Positions 6,483-12,149 of a stretch of 12,149 nucleotides of DNA are shown here, piece after piece. The notes beneath the pieces were generated by a model, which was not told the DNA's origin, searched no databases, and was given only the letters and a program-made list of their open reading frames with translations. Source of the DNA: Desulfobacteraceae bacterium (GTDB lineage Bacteria > Desulfobacterota > Desulfobacteria > Desulfobacterales > Desulfobacteraceae). Position 1 is the stretch's first letter; every line of letters begins with the position of its first letter. The position numbers and the translations under genes were made by a program. The stretch covers positions 1-12,149 of the forward strand of contig PIVQ01000150.1 of assembly GCA_003354055.1 (NCBI GenBank), read 5' to 3'.

Positions 6483-6486
6483 AACA

Positions 6487-8295
6487 ATGGCACAAATTAT
6501 TTCGGATAGACGTGATATCGATTTCAATCTCTATGAAATGTTCGATATCGAGGAGCTGACCCAATTTGCGGAATTCGAAGACTTTAATAAAAAAACCTTT
6601 GATATGATCATCAACGAGGCCAGAAAACTGGCCATCAAAGAGTTGCTGCCCACCTATGAAGACGGGGATAAAATCGGTGTGACCTACAATGGTGACGGTA
6701 CCGTATCAACTCCGAAAAGCTTTAAAAAAGCCTATAAACTCTACGTTGAAAATGAATGGACCGCACCCATCGCCTCACAGGAATGGGGGGGACAGGGACT
6801 GCCTGCCATGATCTCGGGGGCAGCCAAAGAGTATTTCGTCGGTGCCAACTGGCCCATCCTGGCATACGGATCCATGGGTGCAGGTACCGGCGGCATGATT
6901 GAAAACTTCGGCACCCAGGAGCAAAAAGAGACCTATCTTAAAAACCTGTACTCAGGCAAATGGGGCGGCACCATGCTGCTCACCGAATCGGATGCAGGCT
7001 CGGAACTGGGACGGCTTACCACCTCAGCCGTGAAGAACGACGACGGCACGTACACCCTCACCGGCAACAAGATATTTATCACCTGCGGAGAACACGACCT
7101 GGTCGATCAGATTGTCCATCCGGTTCTTGCCCGGGTTGAGGGAGCACCAGAAGGCACCAAGGGTATCTCCATCTTTATCGTTCCCAAATATATGATCAAC
7201 GAAGACGGCAGCCTTGGTGAGCGCAACGACATCTTCTGCACCAGCTGCGAGCACAAGCACGGTATCCACGGAAGTGCCACCTGCACCATGTCCTTAGGAT
7301 CCAAGGACAATTGCACAGGCTATCTGCTGGGTGAAGAGAACAAAGGCATGAAGATCATGTTCAAAATGATGAACGGGGCCAGAATGGGTACGGCACTCCA
7401 GGCCCAGGGCTATGCATCCACCTGCTATCTTTATGCCCTGAACTATGCCAGGGAACGAATCCAGGGCAAAGACCTTACAGACTTTTCAGGCCCGTCCGTC
7501 CCCATTATTCAGCATCCCGACGTCCGGCGGAACCTTTTGACCATGAAAACCTATGTCGATGGAATGCGGAGCCTGATCTACTATCTGTTTAAAAATATCG
7601 ACCTTGCAAAGGCCAGCACGGACGAGGCCCAGAAGACCCAGGCCGCAAATATGGTGGAACTTTTGACCCCCATCGTCAAGGGCTATTGCTCTGAAGTCGG
7701 GTACGATGTCTGCGTACAGGCCATGCAGGTATACGGCGGAGCAGGATACTGCCAGGACTATCCCGTGGAAGCACTGACCCGGGACTGCAAGATTGTTTCC
7801 ATTTATGAAGGAACCACCGGTATCCAGTCCATGGACCTTCTGGCCAGAAAGGTACCCATGGAAAACGGAGACATTTTCAAGGCCTATATCGGAGAAATGA
7901 AGAGAACCGTTTCCAAGGCAAAGGAAATAGAGGGACTTACACCCCTTGCCAATCAGCTGGATACATCCGTGGACAACCTTGCCGCCATCACGAAAAAAAT
8001 ATTCGGCACCATTCTCTCTCCCGAGATCAAAACCGGATTTGCCCACTCAGTCCCCTTTCTCCACATCATGGGGGATGTGACCCTGGGATGGATGCTTCTC
8101 TGGCGGGCGGTTGTGGCCAGTGAGAAACTGGATAAGGCCAAGAAAAAGGACAAGATATTTTATGAGGGACAGATCAAAACAGCCCAGTTTTTTATCACAT
8201 CCATGCTGCCGGTCACCCAGGGCAAGATCAATTCTGTAGACGCCATGTGCAACGCAGCCGTGACCATGGATGATGCTGCCTTTGGCGGACTTTAA
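6487..8295 (+). CDS. Acyl-CoA dehydrogenase, long (~600-residue) type
   Basis: This 602-residue FAD enzyme introduces the trans-2 double bond into acyl-CoA, the first step of beta-oxidation, passing electrons to an electron-transfer flavoprotein that is not encoded in this window. Visible family features are the central flavin/substrate region MLLTESDAGSELG (163-175), a GARMGTALQAQGYA stretch (297-310), YGGAGYCQDYP (416-426) and the catalytic-base motif IYEGTTGIQ with Glu441. Residues ~460-602 add a C-terminal helical extension that ordinary ~380-residue acyl-CoA dehydrogenases lack; this longer form occurs in bacterial fatty-acid degradation enzymes. It is the first gene of the operon, behind a sigma-54 promoter, with the bifunctional enzyme 68 bp downstream. 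Chain-length preference cannot be read from the sequence. The alternative TTG start at 6460 is unlikely because of the ribosome site at 6476. Confidence 0.95.
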   Translation: MAQIISDRRDIDFNLYEMFDIEELTQFAEFEDFNKKTFDMIINEARKLAIKELLPTYEDGDKIGVTYNGDGTVSTPKSFKKAYKLYVENEWTAPIASQEWGGQGLPAMISGAAKEYFVGANWPILAYGSMGAGTGGMIENFGTQEQKETYLKNLYSGKWGGTMLLTESDAGSELGRLTTSAVKNDDGTYTLTGNKIFITCGEHDLVDQIVHPVLARVEGAPEGTKGISIFIVPKYMINEDGSLGERNDIFCTSCEHKHGIHGSATCTMSLGSKDNCTGYLLGEENKGMKIMFKMMNGARMGTALQAQGYASTCYLYALNYARERIQGKDLTDFSGPSVPIIQHPDVRRNLLTMKTYVDGMRSLIYYLFKNIDLAKASTDEAQKTQAANMVELLTPIVKGYCSEVGYDVCVQAMQVYGGAGYCQDYPVEALTRDCKIVSIYEGTTGIQSMDLLARKVPMENGDIFKAYIGEMKRTVSKAKEIEGLTPLANQLDTSVDNLAAITKKIFGTILSPEIKTGFAHSVPFLHIMGDVTLGWMLLWRAVVASEKLDKAKKKDKIFYEGQIKTAQFFITSMLPVTQGKINSVDAMCNAAVTMDDAAFGGL

Positions 8296-8311
8296 TTGCA
8301 AATTCTAATGA

Positions 8312-8336
8312 CAGGGCACCTTTCTAAGGTGCCCTG
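8312..8336 (+). other. Intercistronic hairpin between acyl-CoA dehydrogenase and bifunctional enzyme genes
   Basis: CAGGGCACCTT (8312-8322) and AAGGTGCCCTG (8326-8336) form a perfect 11-bp stem with a TCT loop. No T-run follows, so full termination is unlikely. Such hairpins commonly protect the upstream message from 3' decay or let it be more abundant than downstream genes. It lies 16 nt after one stop codon and 27 nt before the next start. Confidence 0.7.
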
Positions 8337-8363
8337 ATGATTCACTATTGACTGGAGATAATC

Positions 8364-10760
8364 ATGACAAGAAAAATCAGAAAGGCGGCGGTGATAGGAT
8401 CCGGCGTCATGGGCAGCGGGATTGCCGCCCTTTTGGCCAGCGCAGGAATTAAGACAACACTTTTGGATATCCTACCCTTTGACCTGAAAGAAGAGGAAAA
8501 AAACAATCCTGAGGCACGAAACAGAATCGTCCAGCAGGGATTTAACAACCTGCTCATGGCAAGACCTGCCGCACTGATGTCGGCAGCCGATGCAAAACTG
8601 ATCAGCATCGGCAACCTGGAAGACAACTTTGACGAGCTTTCCGACTGCGACTGGATTGTTGAGGTGGTTGTGGAAAACCTGGAAGTCAAACAGGATCTTT
8701 TAAAACGGATCCAGAAGATCAGAAAAAAAGATGCCATCGTATCCTCCAACACCTCTGGTATCCCTCTGGAAAAGATGAGCCAGGGGCTTACGCCTGAATT
8801 CAAGGAACATTTCCTGGGCACCCATTTTTTTAACCCGGTAAGGTATATGCACCTGCTGGAATTGATCCCGGGTAAAGAGACACTTAAAGAGGTGCTGGAT
8901 TTCATGGCGGACTTCGGCTCACGGCTCCTTGGCAAAGGCATTGTCTGGGCCAAAGACACCCCGAACTTTATCGGAAACCGCATCGGAATCTTCAACTCCC
9001 TGAACAACATCCATACCATGCTGGAACAGGGCCTGACCATTCCCGAAGTGGATTCTCTCATGGGACCGGCCCTGGGCCGGGCCAAAACAGCCCAGTTTCG
9101 AACCGGTGATCTCGTGGGAATAGATATCATCTACCATGTAGCGGATAACACCTATAACCTGCTGCCCGACGACAGCGAGCAGGAACGGTTCAAGGCCCCG
9201 AAATTTTTAGAAGCCATGGTGGAAAAAAAATGGCTGGGAAACAAAACCGGGGGCGGATTCTATAAGAAAACAACAGATGAAAACGGAAAACGGGTCATAA
9301 AGGTCATCAACCCCGACACCCTTGAGTATGAATCCTTTGACACACCGGAATTTGACTGCCTGAAGCAAGCGGCCAAGGCCAAAACCTTTGAAGACAAGGT
9401 ACAGGCGATGATCTTCGGGGAAGACAAGGGATCGGCCTATGTGTGGAAATGCCTGTCCAGGACCTGGATCTATGCGGCCAACCGAATCCCGGAAATCTCA
9501 GATACCATTCCCGAGATAGACAATGCGGTGCGCTGGGGATTTAACGCGGCCAAAGGCCCCTTTGAAATGTGGGATGCCGCCGGTGTTGAAAACGTTGTAG
9601 AGCGAATGATTTCAGACGGCTTGCGTGTGCCGGACACTGTCATGACCATGCTGGAAAAGGGATGCAAGTCCTTTTACAAGACCGACAACGGCAAAGAGTT
9701 TGTCTACGACTTTTCACGCCAGGATTATGTGGAAAAAAACAAACCAGCCAACGAACTGAACCTGAACCTGCTGAAAGACAGCGGGAACCTTATAAAATCA
9801 TGCGACTCCGCCTCCCTCATCGACCTTGGAGACGGTGTGTTCTGCTGTGAATTCCACACCAAGATGAACGCCCTTGATGCAGACATAAAATTTTTCCTTG
9901 ATGAGTGCCTGGATTATGTAGATGAAAACGGTGTGGGACTTGTCATCGGAAACCAGGCGGACAAAGCCTTTTCAGCCGGCGCAGACCTTAAAGCCATGGC
10001 GGAACGGGTTAAGACAGGCAGTTTTGATGAAATTTCAAAGGGTATTGAAAGCTTCCAGAACGTCATCCAAAAGGAAAAATATTCAGCCTTCCCGGTTGTG
10101 GCAGCCCCATTCGGCCTGACCCTGGGCGGCGGCTGTGAAGTCTGCCTGGGCGCGGACCGCATGGTGGCCCATGCGGAACTGTATATGGGTCTGGTTGAGG
10201 TCGGGGTCGGCCTTTTACCTGCCGGAGCAGGCTGTCTGAATCTGTGGAAAAGAATGTCCGAAAGATTAGCCCCGCCCATTATGGGTGCGGATCTTATGGG
10301 CGCCTTCATGCCCGCCTTCACGGCCATTGCCACGGCCAAGGTATCCACCTCGGCAGCCGAAGCCAGGGCCAACGGATTTCTCACCGCCACCGACCGCATT
10401 GTCTTTAACCGGGACAGCCTCATTGCAGAGGCAAAAAAAGAGGTGCTGCGCATGGTCGAAGACGGGTACGCCCCTCCAGTGAAAAACGACACAGTTGTAT
10501 TGGGTGATGCAGCCCAGGGACCCGTGGCGGCCTATATGCTTAACATGAGCAAGGGAGGATTTGTCAGTGAATATGATGCCTTCCTGACCAAGCGGATCGC
10601 CCGGGTGATCAGCGGCGGCGAGGTGGGAACCTCCACCCCTATAGACGAAGATGTGATACTGACCCTGGAAAGAGAGACCTTTGTTGAAAACCTGCAGCAG
10701 GAAAAAACGCAAGATCGGATCGCCCATCTGCTGAAAACAGGCAAACCCCTTCGGAACTAA
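8364..10760 (+). CDS. fadN: FadN-type 3-hydroxyacyl-CoA dehydrogenase / enoyl-CoA hydratase
   Basis: This 798-residue cytoplasmic enzyme carries out the two middle beta-oxidation steps: hydration of enoyl-CoA and NAD+-dependent oxidation of 3-hydroxyacyl-CoA. The dehydrogenase comes first: GSGVMG nucleotide loop (12-17) and GTHFFNPV...LLELI with the catalytic pair His154 and Glu166, followed by its C-terminal helical domains to ~470. The hydratase/crotonase domain covers ~485-690: oxyanion-hole segments SAGADLKAM (537-545) and GGGCE (588-592), with catalytic Glu592 and Glu612 both present. A C-terminal extension follows (690-798). This domain order is the reverse of E. coli FadB and matches Bacillus subtilis FadN, whose length (~790) is similar. 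SD TGGAG at 8353-8357 is 6 nt before the ATG. The thiolase follows after 13 bp, so they are surely cotranscribed. All key residues are intact. Confidence 0.95.
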   Translation: MTRKIRKAAVIGSGVMGSGIAALLASAGIKTTLLDILPFDLKEEEKNNPEARNRIVQQGFNNLLMARPAALMSAADAKLISIGNLEDNFDELSDCDWIVEVVVENLEVKQDLLKRIQKIRKKDAIVSSNTSGIPLEKMSQGLTPEFKEHFLGTHFFNPVRYMHLLELIPGKETLKEVLDFMADFGSRLLGKGIVWAKDTPNFIGNRIGIFNSLNNIHTMLEQGLTIPEVDSLMGPALGRAKTAQFRTGDLVGIDIIYHVADNTYNLLPDDSEQERFKAPKFLEAMVEKKWLGNKTGGGFYKKTTDENGKRVIKVINPDTLEYESFDTPEFDCLKQAAKAKTFEDKVQAMIFGEDKGSAYVWKCLSRTWIYAANRIPEISDTIPEIDNAVRWGFNAAKGPFEMWDAAGVENVVERMISDGLRVPDTVMTMLEKGCKSFYKTDNGKEFVYDFSRQDYVEKNKPANELNLNLLKDSGNLIKSCDSASLIDLGDGVFCCEFHTKMNALDADIKFFLDECLDYVDENGVGLVIGNQADKAFSAGADLKAMAERVKTGSFDEISKGIESFQNVIQKEKYSAFPVVAAPFGLTLGGGCEVCLGADRMVAHAELYMGLVEVGVGLLPAGAGCLNLWKRMSERLAPPIMGADLMGAFMPAFTAIATAKVSTSAAEARANGFLTATDRIVFNRDSLIAEAKKEVLRMVEDGYAPPVKNDTVVLGDAAQGPVAAYMLNMSKGGFVSEYDAFLTKRIARVISGGEVGTSTPIDEDVILTLERETFVENLQQEKTQDRIAHLLKTGKPLRN

Positions 10761-10773
10761 TGGAGAAAATATA

Positions 10774-11958
10774 ATGAGAGACGCATATATTGTAACGTCC
10801 GTAAGAACCCCCGGATGCAAACAGGGGAAAGGTGCATTCAGACAGACCCGCCCCGAAGACTTAGGGTCCTTTATTCTGAACGCCGCGGTTGAACAGACCC
10901 AAAACCTTGACCCCGGCACCATAGACGATGTCATGGTGGGCTGTTCCTTTCCTGAGGCGGAACAGGGAATGAACATAGGTCGGATCATCGCCAAAAAAGC
11001 GGGCCTGCCGGATTCGGTGTCCGGTGCCACGGTAAACCGGTTCTGTTCTTCCGGTCTGGAAGCCATTGCCCAGGCTTCGCTGCGGGTAATGTCCGGATGG
11101 TCCGAGGTGACGGTTGGCGGGGGAGTGGAGTCCATGAGCGTCGTTCCCATGGGTGGCAACAAAAAAAGGCCGGATCCCGGGATCTGCAACTCATCCCATA
11201 TCGACCTTTACATGTCCATGGGCATTACGGCTGAAAATGTGGCCAGACGCTACGACATCAGCCGGGAAGACCAGGATGCCTTTGCATACAGCTCCCATAC
11301 AAAGGCTGCCAAAGCCCAGAAGGAGAATCTGTTTACCGAGATCGTTCCCACCCCTGCCACCACCTATGTAAAGACCAAAAACGGCACCTATGCCAAAGAG
11401 AGCCTGATCCAGGCGCTGGATGACGGGGTCAGGCACACCACCACCATGGAAGGTCTTGCCAAGCTGAGACCGGCCTTTACAGCCAATGGTTCGGTAACTG
11501 CGGGCAACTCCTCCCAGACCACGGACGGGGCGGCCATGACCGTTATTGCCAGTGAATCTGCCGTTCAAAACATGGGACTCAAACCGCTGGCCAAGGTCAA
11601 GTGCTATACCACGGCCGGATGCAGGTCCGATGAAATGGGTGTAGGTCCTGTATATGCCATCCCAAAACTCCTGAAACTTGCAGGATTATCTATAGATGAC
11701 ATCGGCCTGTTTGAACTGAATGAAGCCTTTGCCTCACAGGCCCTCTACTCAGCCAGGGAACTTTCCATCGACCTTGAACGCGTCAACGTCAACGGCGGTG
11801 CCATTGCCCTTGGGCACCCCCTGGGATGCTCCGGAGCAAAACTCTGCGCCACCCTTATCGCCAACATGCGGCGGCTGGGGGTGAAGTACGGCGTAGAATC
11901 CATGTGTATCGGAGGCGGCATGGGAGCTGCCGCATTGTTCGAACTATGTGACGATTAA
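10774..11958 (+). CDS. fadA: Acetyl-CoA C-acyltransferase (3-ketoacyl-CoA thiolase)
   Basis: This 394-residue enzyme cleaves 3-ketoacyl-CoA with free CoA to acetyl-CoA and a shortened acyl-CoA, the last beta-oxidation step. All thiolase catalytic residues are visible: nucleophile Cys91 in NRFCSSGLEA (88-97), Asn316 in the NEAFA motif (316-320), His348 in GGAIALGHPLGCSG (341-354), and Cys378 in CIGGGMGAA (378-386). The length is standard for the family. It begins 13 bp after the bifunctional gene with GGAG at 10762-10765 and is the partner expected for a FadN-type enzyme. A purely biosynthetic acetoacetyl-CoA thiolase is the alternative, but the operon argues for degradation. A hairpin follows 9 nt after the stop. 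Confidence 0.95.
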   Translation: MRDAYIVTSVRTPGCKQGKGAFRQTRPEDLGSFILNAAVEQTQNLDPGTIDDVMVGCSFPEAEQGMNIGRIIAKKAGLPDSVSGATVNRFCSSGLEAIAQASLRVMSGWSEVTVGGGVESMSVVPMGGNKKRPDPGICNSSHIDLYMSMGITAENVARRYDISREDQDAFAYSSHTKAAKAQKENLFTEIVPTPATTYVKTKNGTYAKESLIQALDDGVRHTTTMEGLAKLRPAFTANGSVTAGNSSQTTDGAAMTVIASESAVQNMGLKPLAKVKCYTTAGCRSDEMGVGPVYAIPKLLKLAGLSIDDIGLFELNEAFASQALYSARELSIDLERVNVNGGAIALGHPLGCSGAKLCATLIANMRRLGVKYGVESMCIGGGMGAAALFELCDD

Positions 11959-11967
11959 TCGCCCCCT

Positions 11968-12010
11968 GATACTGTTGCCGGTCCCTGCGGCCGGCAGCAG
12001 TATCCTGTTT
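11968..12010 (+). terminator. Hairpin, probable (partial) terminator after the thiolase gene
   Basis: GATACTGTTGCCGG (11968-11981) pairs with CCGGCAGCAGTATC (11991-12004) over 14 bp with one G-U pair and a 9-nt loop. Only a short CTGTTT tract follows, so termination may be incomplete. It could lower expression of the ligase gene that starts 38 nt later, or end the operon. No new -24/-12 promoter is seen between it and the next gene. Confidence 0.6.
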
Positions 12011-12047
12011 AGCGCGCAACCAATGAGAGGGTATAAAGGGAGGACAT

Positions 12048-12149
12048 ATGAATCTTGTTGAACTGGCCAACCAAAGTGTTGACACCTTCGGCAACATCAC
12101 CAAACTGATCTTCAAAGATACATCCTATTCAAACCTGGACCTGATATCC
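12048..12149 (+). CDS. Probable AMP-forming acyl-CoA synthetase (ligase), N-terminal start only
   Basis: An ATG at 12048 preceded by a strong ribosome site (AAAGGGAGGAC, 12036-12046) opens a frame that stays open for all 34 codons to the window edge. The product begins MNLVELANQSVDTFGNITKL and continues with a short polar stretch ending in SNLDL. This start (MNLVEL, a run to a TKLIFKD-like segment, then S-Y-x-x-L) resembles the N-terminus of ANL-superfamily fatty-acid-CoA ligases, which activate a free acid with ATP and CoA. The adenylation motifs lie outside the window. A ligase is just what the pathway needs to link the acid made by the fusion dehydrogenase to the beta-oxidation genes. The family assignment rests on a short N-terminus and on context. 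Confidence 0.65.
   Translation, partial: MNLVELANQSVDTFGNITKLIFKDTSYSNLDLIS

Noticed and set aside
8345..9130. 261-codon - strand frame opposite the bifunctional enzyme
   Set aside because: Ser/Arg-rich shadow of the conserved dehydrogenase domain, with no independent motifs.
10266..11189. 307-codon - strand frame spanning the junction of the bifunctional enzyme and thiolase genes
   Set aside because: It lies opposite two certain genes and their ribosome site; the translation shows no family signature.
1..12149. CRISPR arrays, tRNA/rRNA genes, insertion sequences or phage genes
   Set aside because: No regularly spaced repeats, no cloverleaf-like sequences recognised, and no transposase, integrase or phage motifs in any frame.

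Overview
The window reads as a piece of a chromosome from an anaerobic, Gram-negative fatty-acid or alcohol degrader. The best guess is a sulfate reducer of the Desulfobacteraceae type (Desulfobacterota). This rests on gene content and style: an outer-membrane porin, PAS-linked sigma-54 activators, and stand-alone beta-oxidation genes with long acyl-CoA dehydrogenases. It is an inference from general resemblance, not a phylogenetic result. All genes lie on the + strand.

Layout. (1) 1-104 is the last 33 codons of an AraC-family regulator. (2) 105-512 is a control region holding three copies of an 18-bp operator-like motif and a -24/-12 (sigma-54) promoter. (3) 513-3173 encodes an 886-residue fusion of a classical aldehyde dehydrogenase to an iron-dependent alcohol dehydrogenase, followed by a porin (3333-4433) and a strong hairpin terminator. 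(4) 4779-6158 encodes a PAS / AAA+ / Fis-type sigma-54 activator. (5) 6159-6486 is a second control region with the same 18-bp motif, in the same layout, and a nearly identical -24/-12 promoter. (6) 6487-11958 is a beta-oxidation operon: acyl-CoA dehydrogenase, a FadN-type 3-hydroxyacyl-CoA dehydrogenase/enoyl-CoA hydratase, and a thiolase. (7) After a hairpin, the first 34 codons of a probable AMP-forming acyl-CoA ligase start at 12048 and run off the window.

How the parts fit. The fusion enzyme could take an alcohol to its aldehyde and then to the free acid. The ligase would activate the acid to acyl-CoA. The dehydrogenase, bifunctional enzyme and thiolase would then shorten it to acetyl-CoA. 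The porin may admit the substrate through the outer membrane. The activator between the two transcription units is the obvious candidate to bind the shared 18-bp sites and switch on both sigma-54 promoters, making this a compact alcohol/fatty-acid regulon. The most noteworthy observations are the matched two-plus-one operator layout in front of both promoters and the AdhE-like fusion built from a non-AdhE type of aldehyde dehydrogenase.
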